Below, in pieces: positions 41,307-48,544 of a DNA stretch of 48,544 nucleotides. The position numbers were made by a program, and so were the translations under genes. The notes under the pieces are model-generated. The model was not told the origin of the DNA, searched no databases, and saw nothing but the letters and a program-made list of their open reading frames with translations. This DNA comes from Alphaproteobacteria bacterium (lineage in GTDB: Bacteria; Pseudomonadota; Alphaproteobacteria; Rickettsiales; JABCZZ01). The stretch lies in the NCBI GenBank assembly GCA_013288335.1, contig JABDCC010000011.1, positions 1-48,544 of the forward strand, read 5' to 3'. How positions within the stretch are numbered: the first letter of the stretch is position 1; each line of letters starts with the position of its first letter.

Positions 41307-43642
41307 TGGAAGAGTTCTTTTATGAACTTTTCGATACTGAACAGTTCTTGCCGCATGGGCATTGTTTCTTATGGATGCCCAAAATACTTTGGCTGAATGT
41401 TATCGGCGATACGGCTATTGCACTGGCGTATTATTCCATCCCTTTGACGCTGCTTTACTTGATTTATAAGCACCGCAACTCCATTCCTTTTAAATGGATA
41501 ATGGGGCTTTATGCCTCGTTCATCATGTTATGCGGTGCCACTCATATAATATCGGTAATTACTCTCTGGTATCCCATCTATTACTTTGAAGGAATAGTAA
41601 AGATAGCGACAGCAATAGCTTCCGTTACCGCTGCAATTGTTCTGTTTCCACTAACCTCTAAATTGCTGAACTTCTTTGAACAAGTAGAGCAGAAAAATAT
41701 ACAACTCAAAATGCTTAATGAGCAGCTCAAGCAAACTGGACAAGTCCAATTACGCGCAGTGGTGGATAATGTCATTGATGGGCTTATCACAATAAGTGAA
41801 CGCGGAATTATTGAGAGTTTTAATCCGGCTTGCGAGCGTATTTTTGGCTATACTGTTAATGAAATTATCGGGCAGAATATAAAAATACTCATGCCTGAAC
41901 CTGAGCGCAGCAAGCACGATGGCTATATCACTCATTATAATAGCACGGGTAAAGCCAAGATTATAGGAACACCCGGACGCGAAGTAAGCGGCAAGCGCAA
42001 GGACGGCAGCATATTTCCTATGGATTTGGCTGTCAGTGAATTCAGACTAGAGGATGGCAGGCACTTTTCCGGTATCATACGCGATATCACCCAACGTAAA
42101 AAGGAAGAAATTGCTAAAGGGTTACTCTCAGCCATTGTTGAATCTTCTGCAGAAGCCATAATCAGCAAGAATCAGGACGGCATCATTTTAACATGGAATG
42201 GAGCTGCAGAAAAACTTTTTGGCTACACAGCAGAAGAAGCCATTGGTCAGCATATAAACCTGATCATTCCTCCTAATTTGCAGGAAGAGGAAAAAAGTAT
42301 TCTTGCGGAAATTAAAACAGGAAAATCAGTCAGGCATTTTGAAACATTGCGAGTTGGCAAAACCGGCCACCTTCTTGAGGTAGCGGTTACCATATCTCCG
42401 GTTAAAGACTCTGCCGGGAAAATAATAGGTGTTTCAAAAGTAGTGCGCGATATCAGTGAGCGGAAAGAAGCGGAGAAAGCCCGTGAACAGCTTCTTCATG
42501 CACAGAAAATGGAATCACTCGGTCAACTGACAGGTGGCATTGCCCATGATTTCAATAATATGCTTGCGGTTATACTCGGTAATCTTGATTTTATGCAGGA
42601 AAAAGTTGCTCCTGGCGATCCTTTGCAAAAATATATCAGTCCCAGTATTGAAGCTGCTTTGCAAGGTGCCGAACTCACTCAGCGGCTTCTTGCTTTTGGG
42701 CGCAAACAAACATTACAGCCAAAAATTTTATCTCTCAATGAACTGCTAGAACACTTTTCTACACTGCTTGGGCGTACTCTCGGGGAACGTATCGAAATTA
42801 TAATGTCGCTTGCACCGGATTTATGGAAGATTAACGCCGATCCCGGCCAACTTGAGAACGTGTTGCTAAATCTTTCCATCAATGCACGCGATGCTATGCC
42901 GCGGGGTGGCAAAATCATATATGAAACAGAAAATGTATATCTAGACACAGAATACGCAGAGAATAATCCGGAGGTTATATCAGGTGATTATGTGATGGTT
43001 GCCATTAGTGATACGGGTGAAGGGATGGCGGAAGAAGTAATAAGAAAAGCCTTCGAGCCTTTCTTTACCACCAAAGATGTTGGCAAGGGTAGTGGGTTAG
43101 GTCTCAGTATGGTGTACGGCTTTGTCAAACAAAGTGCTGGCCATATTAAAATTTATAGCGAAGTGAATCAGGGAACTTCAATAAAAATATACTTACCGAA
43201 AGTGGAAGGCACAGCATCTGTTTTAAATCGTGAAACCATCCACGATGCAGATGATCCAGAAGTTTCTATAAAGAAAAACAAGTTAGTTTTGATTGTAGAG
43301 GATAATGATAATGTGTTGAAATTAACCTCGGCGATGGTCGAAAGCTTAGGTTACGATGTGATAGTGGCGATAACAGGGGAGGTGGCTATGGATATTCTGG
43401 CAAGCCGTGATGACATCAATTTACTTCTCAGCGATGTTATGCTGCCGGGCGCAATCAATGGCCCGATACTGGCGAAGCTTGCCATGAAACTCCGCCCTGG
43501 CATCAAAGTACTATTTAATTCCGGTTACGCCGAACATGCCATTTTTCAAAGTGGATTGCTTGATGAAGGAGTGCCGCTTATCACTAAGCCCTTCCGCAAA
43601 CAGCAACTTGCGGCAAAAATTACAGAAGTGCTTGGGTCGTAA
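41306..43642 (+). CDS. Ethylene-receptor-like hybrid histidine kinase (ETR1-type sensor, two PAS)
   Basis: A 778-residue membrane sensor. The N-terminal three-helix domain (about 28-120) resembles the plant ETR1/cyanobacterial ethylene-binding domain: Asp35, Tyr42 and Pro46 ([13 protein letters not shown]) and Ile73, Cys76 and His80 (FIMLCGATH) match the residues that bind the Cu(I) cofactor and ethylene in ETR1. Two PAS domains follow (about 150-265 and 275-390), then HisKA with His414 (GGIAHDFNN), HATPase (about 515-630, [21 protein letters not shown]) and a C-terminal receiver with Asp710 (LLSDVMLPG). The stop of the receiver gene overlaps its start by one base. Whether it senses ethylene, copper or another small molecule is not shown. 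Confidence 0.88.
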   Translation: MEEFFYELFDTEQFLPHGHCFLWMPKILWLNVIGDTAIALAYYSIPLTLLYLIYKHRNSIPFKWIMGLYASFIMLCGATHIISVITLWYPIYYFEGIVKIATAIASVTAAIVLFPLTSKLLNFFEQVEQKNIQLKMLNEQLKQTGQVQLRAVVDNVIDGLITISERGIIESFNPACERIFGYTVNEIIGQNIKILMPEPERSKHDGYITHYNSTGKAKIIGTPGREVSGKRKDGSIFPMDLAVSEFRLEDGRHFSGIIRDITQRKKEEIAKGLLSAIVESSAEAIISKNQDGIILTWNGAAEKLFGYTAEEAIGQHINLIIPPNLQEEEKSILAEIKTGKSVRHFETLRVGKTGHLLEVAVTISPVKDSAGKIIGVSKVVRDISERKEAEKAREQLLHAQKMESLGQLTGGIAHDFNNMLAVILGNLDFMQEKVAPGDPLQKYISPSIEAALQGAELTQRLLAFGRKQTLQPKILSLNELLEHFSTLLGRTLGERIEIIMSLAPDLWKINADPGQLENVLLNLSINARDAMPRGGKIIYETENVYLDTEYAENNPEVISGDYVMVAISDTGEGMAEEVIRKAFEPFFTTKDVGKGSGLGLSMVYGFVKQSAGHIKIYSEVNQGTSIKIYLPKVEGTASVLNRETIHDADDPEVSIKKNKLVLIVEDNDNVLKLTSAMVESLGYDVIVAITGEVAMDILASRDDINLLLSDVMLPGAINGPILAKLAMKLRPGIKVLFNSGYAEHAIFQSGLLDEGVPLITKPFRKQQLAAKITEVLGS

Positions 43643-43653
43643 GTACTGTTGTC

Positions 43654-43956
43654 TTAATTCATCATGAATAACGAATCGAACCTTGCCACCTCGAACATTT
43701 TCTTCACCTGACCGGTTGCGCCAGTAATAACGAGCAACTTGTTATGTTTTTCTGATTCATCCAATGCCAGCAATAACATTCCAAGCGCTGCTGAATCCAC
43801 GAACTCCAATCCCGCCATATGAAAGATAACCTGATTGACATTTTTTTCGGAGAATTGTGCAAGTATTGCGCGGAACTTAGAATGATCAGAGAAAGTAAAA
43901 CGTCCGCTGAATGTGACATCACAGATTCCCTGTATAAGATTTTTAGTGGCTTCCAT
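43654..43956 (-). CDS. STAS-domain anti-sigma-factor antagonist
   Basis: A 100-residue single STAS domain of the SpoIIAA/RsbV type. The phosphorylatable Ser is Ser55 (FVDSAALGMLL), preceded by the usual strand VIFHMAGLEF. Such proteins bind the RsbW-type kinase when unphosphorylated and release its target; a PP2C phosphatase restores them. Both partner types are encoded at 36063-37731. GGGAGC precedes the ATG. It ends 12 bases from the hybrid kinase stop, tail to tail. Confidence 0.88.
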   Translation of the reverse strand: MEATKNLIQGICDVTFSGRFTFSDHSKFRAILAQFSEKNVNQVIFHMAGLEFVDSAALGMLLLALDESEKHNKLLVITGATGQVKKMFEVARFDSLFMMN

Positions 43957-44137
43957 CCAGTGCTCCCAAACGATTTATATTCATAATCTGGGATTTTATC
44001 CTGAACCTTGTTATCTTTATAGATTACCAGAAAGAGTATTTCTTCTGATAATACATATTGCGTATTGGGATTTAATTTGATCTGCCTGACATTATAAGGT
44101 ATTTCGCATGGTTATATGAGTTTCTCAGGGCGTTTCT

Positions 44138-45073
44138 ATGATGATGAATTCCGCTAATATTATATTGATAACCGGCGCTTCCGGCATGATTGGTTCGGCT
44201 CTGCAGAAACGGCTTATGAAGGATGGTTATAGCAACCTTCTGACGCCATCCCACAGTGAACTCGATCTGCGCGATGTACAGGCTACCGCGAGTTATTTCA
44301 ATTCCCATAAGCCTGAATATGTTTTTCATCTGGCTGCGCGCGTGGGAGGCATTCAGGCAAATAGCAAATATCCGGCGCAATTCATTTACGACAACACCGC
44401 TATGCAGACTAGCGTTTTTGAGGCCGCCCATAAATCGGGAGTTAAAAAACTGCTTTTTCCGGGTTCAGCCTGCACTTACCCCAAACTCGCCAAGCAACCT
44501 GTTATGGAATCGGAGTTATTAACTGGCTCCGTTGAGCCAACTAATATTGCTTATGCCGTTGCAAAAATTAACGGTATTATTATGGCACAGAGTTTTGCTC
44601 AGGAGTATGGTATGAGCATAGTAATTCCGATGCTTACGAATACTTACGGGGTTGGTGATAGTTTTAATACAGATAAATCTCATGTAATTCCAGCACTTAT
44701 GCAGCGTTTTCGTGATGCAAAACTGAGTAATTTGCCGGAAGTTGTAATTTGGGGCACTGGCAAGGCTTTGCGTGAATTTATCTACGTTGACGACGTGGTG
44801 GATGCCTTTATTTTCCTGATGCAAAGCCTCGAAAGCCATGATATCATTAACGTTGGCACAATGCAGGAAGTATCCATTAATGAATTGGCTCATAAAATTG
44901 CCCAGATCGCCGGGTATACGGGCAAAATACATTTTGACACTGAAAAGCCTGATGGCGCGCCGCGCAAAATACTTGATTCTAATAAGCTTTTTGGGATGGG
45001 TTGGAAGCCTGGCATGAAACTTGAAGAGGGATTAAGGCTAATGTACGATACGCATTTTAAGGTGATGAATTAG
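44138..45073 (+). CDS. GDP-L-fucose-synthase-like NAD-dependent epimerase/reductase
   Basis: A 311-residue extended short-chain dehydrogenase. The nucleotide motif is TGASGMIGS (12-20), with RVGGIQAN (68-75), the Ser/Cys pair in PGSACTYP (108-115) and catalytic Tyr139-Lys143 (YAVAK). This pattern is that of GDP-L-fucose synthase (Fcl/WcaG) and its relatives in GDP-6-deoxy-heptose synthesis (epimerase/reductase step). Because HddA-, GmhA- and HddC-like genes follow, a GDP-deoxyheptose product is as likely as GDP-fucose. AGGGCG precedes the ATG. It starts the polysaccharide operon. Confidence 0.85.
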   Translation: MMMNSANIILITGASGMIGSALQKRLMKDGYSNLLTPSHSELDLRDVQATASYFNSHKPEYVFHLAARVGGIQANSKYPAQFIYDNTAMQTSVFEAAHKSGVKKLLFPGSACTYPKLAKQPVMESELLTGSVEPTNIAYAVAKINGIIMAQSFAQEYGMSIVIPMLTNTYGVGDSFNTDKSHVIPALMQRFRDAKLSNLPEVVIWGTGKALREFIYVDDVVDAFIFLMQSLESHDIINVGTMQEVSINELAHKIAQIAGYTGKIHFDTEKPDGAPRKILDSNKLFGMGWKPGMKLEEGLRLMYDTHFKVMN

Positions 45074-45075
45074 TT

Positions 45076-46191
45076 ATGATTATTAGCCGTACCCCATACC
45101 GCATTTCTTTTTTTGGTGGCGGCACTGACTACCATGCATGGTATCGCGAGCATGGCGGCGCAGTGCTTTCTACTACCATCAATCATTATTGCTACCTTAC
45201 TTGCCGCTATTTGCCTCCTTTCTTCAAAGAAAAGTCCCGCGTGGTCTGGTCGCGTATTGAAAATGTGATGGATAACGCCGATATCCAGCATCCGGCAGTA
45301 CGCGCAGTTTTGCAATATTTTGCCGACGAAACCAATGGTGTTGAAGTAAGTCACTCTGGCGATTTGCCAGCGCGCTCCGGCCTAGGGTCAAGTTCGGCCT
45401 TCACGGTTGGTTTACTTAACTCCATGAACGCTCTGCAGGCGCGCATGTCTAATAAGCGTGAACTTGCTTGCGAAGCGGTGCATATAGAACGTGATATTTT
45501 ACAGGAAAATGTAGGTGTTCAAGATCAGATAGCCGTGGCGTATGGCGGATTTAACAAAATAACCATATTGCAAACAGGTGATTTTGTCGTTGAGCCTGTG
45601 ATTATTTCACAAGCGAGATTACAGGAATTGCAGAGTCATTTTTTATTATTTTTTACCGGAGTATCGCGTAACGCTACTGATATTGTAGCAGAACAGGTAA
45701 AAACTATTGGCAACAAAACAGCCGAATTAACAGCAATGCGTGAGCTGGTAGATGAGGCGATTGATGTGGTGACGAATACCAGAGATATTAAAGAATTTGG
45801 CCGTTTATTGCACGAAACTTGGCAGATAAAACGCTCGCTGTCTAAAGGCATATCCCCTCAGTTTGTTGATGACATTTATGAAAAAGCCCGGAATGCCGGT
45901 GCTATTGGTGGCAAATTACTGGGCGCAGGTGGCGGCGGTTTCATGCTGTTTTTTGCGCCTCCTGAGCGCCATGTGGAAATAAAACAGGCACTCGAAGAAT
46001 TGCTCTGGGTTCCGTTTTCATTTGAAACCGGCGGCTCCAGTATCATATTTTACGATCCGGCCACCTATTCTGCTGATTCCCTCGCGCGTCGCAATTTCCA
46101 CCATTTGAAAGAAGAACCACGTGATTCCTCTTCCGCTTCTGACGATAAAGTGTTAGTAATGCCCCCAAAGAAACGCATACTTACCGTCTGA
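45076..46191 (+). CDS. hddA: GHMP kinase, D-glycero-D-manno-heptose 7-phosphate kinase type
   Basis: A 371-residue GHMP kinase. SRTPYRISFFGGGTDY starts the protein as in HddA, the ATP loop is LPARSGLGSSSAF (98-110) and GGKLLGAGGGGFML (276-289) is the C-terminal motif. HddA phosphorylates D-glycero-alpha-D-manno-heptose 7-phosphate at C1 for GDP-heptose synthesis. It is somewhat longer than usual, with a polar extension of about 30 residues at the C-terminus. Two bases separate it from the fcl-like stop. Neighbouring gmhA and hddC support the assignment. Confidence 0.88.
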   Translation: MIISRTPYRISFFGGGTDYHAWYREHGGAVLSTTINHYCYLTCRYLPPFFKEKSRVVWSRIENVMDNADIQHPAVRAVLQYFADETNGVEVSHSGDLPARSGLGSSSAFTVGLLNSMNALQARMSNKRELACEAVHIERDILQENVGVQDQIAVAYGGFNKITILQTGDFVVEPVIISQARLQELQSHFLLFFTGVSRNATDIVAEQVKTIGNKTAELTAMRELVDEAIDVVTNTRDIKEFGRLLHETWQIKRSLSKGISPQFVDDIYEKARNAGAIGGKLLGAGGGGFMLFFAPPERHVEIKQALEELLWVPFSFETGGSSIIFYDPATYSADSLARRNFHHLKEEPRDSSSASDDKVLVMPPKKRILTV

Positions 46192-46199
46192 AACAAACG

Positions 46200-46985
46200 A
46201 TGTCCGGTTTAATTGATTTAAAAAATATTTCTGTCTGGGGTGTGGATACTCATGCACGTGCGGCAAGTCTTAGGCAGTGGTTTATTCGTCGTCAGTCATT
46301 GCGTTCAGTAAGAATTCCAATATTGCAGGACGTCACTTTTAACGCAAAATCCGGTGACCGCATTGCAGTTATAGGGCAGAATGGTTGCGGTAAATCCTCG
46401 TTACTTAAAGTAATTTCCGGTAACTATCCTATTCATGCGGGCACCCGTAAGGTTGAGGGTTCCGTGGTGCCACTGATCGAGATGGGCGCGGGTTTTGAGC
46501 CGGAAATGAGCGGGCGTTATAATATCAAATTGAGTTATGCTTACCGCGGGAAACTACGCAATTATTCGAAAGCCATGGAAGAGAAAGTAATAGAATTCTC
46601 TGAACTGGGCGACAAAATTGATCTTCCGCTTAAGACTTATTCATCTGGCATGACAGCGCGGCTTGCATTCGCTTCATCGATTTTTCAGGACCCGGATATA
46701 TTATTGCTGGACGAAATATTTGCCACGGGGGATGCTGGTTTTATCGAAAAATCACAGGCAATACTTACAAAGAAAGTAGATAACGTCTCCATCGCTATCA
46801 TGGTGAACCATGCACCTAATGAATTTACCGATCTTTGTAACCGATTTATTTTGATGCAGAATGGGCGCATCATAAACGAAGGCTCGCGCAAAGAAATATT
46901 GCATCAGTATTACACCGACATACTTCATATTCCTGATTATAATGTTATGCTCGAAAAAAGTATGGCTAAGAAAGCATTAGCATGA
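46200..46985 (+). CDS. Polysaccharide ABC exporter ATPase (Wzt/KpsT type)
   Basis: A 261-residue ATPase of the ABC-2 polysaccharide family. Walker A is GQNGCGKSS (59-67), the signature is YSSGMTARLAF, Walker B is LLLDEIFATGD. It has no C-terminal carbohydrate-binding domain, so it resembles KpsT or the short Wzt form. Its stop overlaps the permease start (ATGA). It energises export of the surface polysaccharide made by the surrounding genes. Confidence 0.9.
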   Translation: MSGLIDLKNISVWGVDTHARAASLRQWFIRRQSLRSVRIPILQDVTFNAKSGDRIAVIGQNGCGKSSLLKVISGNYPIHAGTRKVEGSVVPLIEMGAGFEPEMSGRYNIKLSYAYRGKLRNYSKAMEEKVIEFSELGDKIDLPLKTYSSGMTARLAFASSIFQDPDILLLDEIFATGDAGFIEKSQAILTKKVDNVSIAIMVNHAPNEFTDLCNRFILMQNGRIINEGSRKEILHQYYTDILHIPDYNVMLEKSMAKKALA

Positions 46986-47779
46986 GTATTTCTGCAGTTC
47001 GCCAGTTTGGTATATTTTTTGATAAATATTATTGGCAGACGGCAGTGCTGATCGCCAAAAACGGACTTGCGCGCATGTATCGCAATTCTTTTCTTGGAAT
47101 TCTCTGGACGTTGTTTCAGCCGCTTACGATGGTGATGATATACGCAACGATGATGCCGATGATTATGCGCTCACCTGTTACGAATTATTCGCTTTATGTT
47201 ATAATTTCATTGCCAGTATGGGGATTTTTCTCAGCAGCTTTGGTTGGTTCCAGCCAGTCCATACTTTCTAACGGGGAAACATTAAAACGCTGCATGGTGT
47301 CATCGAGTGTTTTCCCGATAGCGGATGTACTGCGCCATAGTTACACATTCTTTATTTCTTTTACGACTATTTATATTGTGGCGCTTCTGCTCGGCCTTAC
47401 CACATTTGACGGATTGATATTGCTTGTGCCGCTTTATTTTATTCCGATTCTTATGATCATTGGCTCTATAGCAATCAGCATTGCCTTCATAGCGCCGTAT
47501 GTGCGTGACATTGGTGAACTTACCAGCGTTTCCATGATGATGCTGTTCTGGCTGACACCGACCGTGTATCAGATTTCCATGTTACCGCCAAAGGCGCAAT
47601 TCTGGATGCGGTTCAATCCATTCTTCATTATGATGCATCCTATTCAAATGCTGGCATATGAACATGTTGTGCCTAGCATAAATGATCTTGAGCATCTTAT
47701 TGGGCTTACTATAATCTCAATAGTCTTTGGTTTTTTTATATTCAGAATTTTCCGGCGCAATTATGTGTATTATTTGTAA
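46982..47779 (+). CDS. Polysaccharide ABC exporter permease (Wzm/KpsM type)
   Basis: A 265-residue membrane protein with six helices. The N-terminal amphipathic segment RMYRNSFLGILWTLFQPL is the classic Wzm/KpsM start. The ABC-2 fold is complete (last helix about 238-258). It pairs with the ATPase just upstream to move lipid-linked or lipid-anchored glycan across the inner membrane. Confidence 0.9.
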   Translation: MSISAVRQFGIFFDKYYWQTAVLIAKNGLARMYRNSFLGILWTLFQPLTMVMIYATMMPMIMRSPVTNYSLYVIISLPVWGFFSAALVGSSQSILSNGETLKRCMVSSSVFPIADVLRHSYTFFISFTTIYIVALLLGLTTFDGLILLVPLYFIPILMIIGSIAISIAFIAPYVRDIGELTSVSMMMLFWLTPTVYQISMLPPKAQFWMRFNPFFIMMHPIQMLAYEHVVPSINDLEHLIGLTIISIVFGFFIFRIFRRNYVYYL

Positions 47780-47788
47780 GAGGATTCT

Positions 47789-48394
47789 ATGCAAAAAATG
47801 ATCATTGAATCTATCAAGGTAACGCGTGGCGTTCTTGATTTGGTGCTTGCGGATTCTGCATTGATTGCGACTGTGGAACAGGCGGGAAAGCTTTGCGTTT
47901 CTGCACTGCAAAATAAAAAGAAAATACTACTTGCGGGCAACGGCGGTAGTGCTGCGGATTCCCAGCATATTGCTGCAGAACTTGTAAGTCGTCTGAATTA
48001 TGATCGCCCGGGACTCAGTGCTATTGCGCTTACTACTGATACTTCCGCCCTCACTGCCATCGGCAATGATTATGGTTTTGAACGTGCCTTTGCAAGGCAA
48101 CTGGAAGCTATTGGTCAGGAAGGGGATGTGTTTTTTGCAATATCCACCTCAGGAAATTCTGCCAATATATTGGCAGCGTTAAAATCAGCGAAATCTCGGG
48201 GAATAAAGACGATTGGTTTGACCGGAAAAACCGGTGGAAAAATGGCAGAGCTTTGCGATATTGTCATTAAGATTCCTTCGCCGTGCACGCCAAATATTCA
48301 GGAATGCCATATTATGTTTGGCCATATCATCTGCCAGATTATTGAGGATACAATGTTTGGCAAAGAATACGGCAACAAACCCAAAACAGCATAA
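47789..48394 (+). CDS. gmhA: Phosphoheptose (sedoheptulose 7-phosphate) isomerase
   Basis: A 201-residue SIS-domain enzyme converting sedoheptulose 7-phosphate to D-glycero-D-manno-heptose 7-phosphate, the first step of heptose synthesis. Signature segments are LLAGNGGSAADSQHIAAELV (50-69), FAISTSGNSANIL (115-127) and IVKIPSP; the C-terminal His region is CHIMFGHIICQIIED. GAGGATTCT precedes the ATG. It is in the same operon as hddA and the exporter. The length fits GmhA. Confidence 0.93.
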   Translation: MQKMIIESIKVTRGVLDLVLADSALIATVEQAGKLCVSALQNKKKILLAGNGGSAADSQHIAAELVSRLNYDRPGLSAIALTTDTSALTAIGNDYGFERAFARQLEAIGQEGDVFFAISTSGNSANILAALKSAKSRGIKTIGLTGKTGGKMAELCDIVIKIPSPCTPNIQECHIMFGHIICQIIEDTMFGKEYGNKPKTA

Positions 48395-48401
48395 CTGATT
48401 T

Positions 48402-48544
48402 ATGCATGCCATAATACTTGCAGGAGGATTTGGTACCAGACTCCGCAGCGTCATCTCCGATGTGCCAAAGCCGCTTGCACCAGTGAATGGGCGACCATTT
48501 TTAGCAGGGCTTATCGACGTATTGGCTGGTCAGGGTGTTAGTAC
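48402..48544 (+). CDS. hddC: Nucleotidyltransferase, HddC-like, cut by the window edge
   Basis: The visible 47 codons read MHAIILAGGFGTRLRSVI, then VPKPLAPVNGRPFL. This is the GGFGTRLR...KP start of sugar-nucleotide transferases such as HddC (D-glycero-alpha-D-manno-heptose 1-phosphate guanylyltransferase). It starts 7 bases after gmhA. The context (GmhA, HddA) makes GDP-heptose synthesis the likely role; other NDP-sugar transferases share the same N-terminus. Confidence 0.75.
   Translation, partial: MHAIILAGGFGTRLRSVISDVPKPLAPVNGRPFLAGLIDVLAGQGVS

Overview
The window reads as chromosome of a moderately AT-rich alphaproteobacterium. Pointers are the XRE regulator of alphaproteobacterial type, the phasin, the NodT-type outer-membrane protein, the fabI-pta-ackA operon and the many hybrid histidine kinases. 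The order or genus cannot be fixed from sequence alone. No transposase, integrase, CRISPR array, rRNA or intact tRNA gene was seen. Two decayed tRNA-3'-end-like sequences (942-976 and 17520-17544) are the only hints of past integration.

Layout. 1-779: unrecognised gene cut by the window edge. 1136-3996 (minus): cbpA-cbpM-ppk2-ygiD, a tightly overlapping chaperone/polyphosphate operon. 4090-5143 (minus): three tiny hydrophilic proteins and a cytosolic Cys-rich copper-storage protein. 5204-9740 (minus): a four-gene tripartite ABC efflux system (HlyD-type adaptor, ATPase, permease, NodT-type outer-membrane factor). 9741-16040: phasin, small membrane protein, histidine kinase, Crp/Fnr regulator, kinase plus receiver, and a run of small general-stress proteins (CsbD/YjbJ-like, YflT-like). 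Four FNR-type boxes and copies of a recurrent 19-21 nt leader motif are spread over this stretch. 16278-17805: repeat-bearing secreted protein, a tiny membrane protein, a structured repeat region and a candidate small RNA. 17806-23526: desaturase, MutY, EF-hand lipoprotein and a Cnr-like ECF sigma/anti-sigma/periplasmic sensor operon. 23752-28858: a giant MHYT hybrid kinase, a receiver protein and two SRPBCC proteins. 29020-36062: fabI-pta-ackA, a cyclopropane fatty acid synthase-like enzyme, fasciclin protein, DUF1345 protein and an Nramp-related transporter. 36063-43956: a large signalling block with RsbW-like ATPase, RsbU-like phosphatase, GAF hybrid kinase, XRE plus degenerate receiver, receiver, an ethylene-receptor-like hybrid kinase and a STAS protein. 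44138-48544: surface-polysaccharide genes for GDP-heptose-type sugars with a Wzm/Wzt-type ABC exporter.

How the genes fit together. Most of the window concerns envelope and stress adaptation: storage and energy reserve (phasin, PPK2, acetate kinase), membrane lipid remodelling (desaturase, CFA synthase, FabI), efflux and metal handling (ABC efflux, Csp, Cnr-like sigma system, Nramp), and an unusually dense set of sensory proteins. FNR-type boxes sit at promoter-like distances upstream of the efflux operon or phasin, the HK/Crp-Fnr divergent pair and the CsbD-like gene. This suggests one low-oxygen or NO-responsive regulon covering storage, efflux and general stress.

The most notable items are the AACCAYATGGATAAAAGAT leader motif at four transcription units, the ethylene-receptor-like kinase with all key residues retained, the XRE-receiver fusion that lacks its phosphoacceptor Asp, the candidate small RNA near 17.65 kb, and the Cnr-like sigma operon with two related periplasmic sensors.
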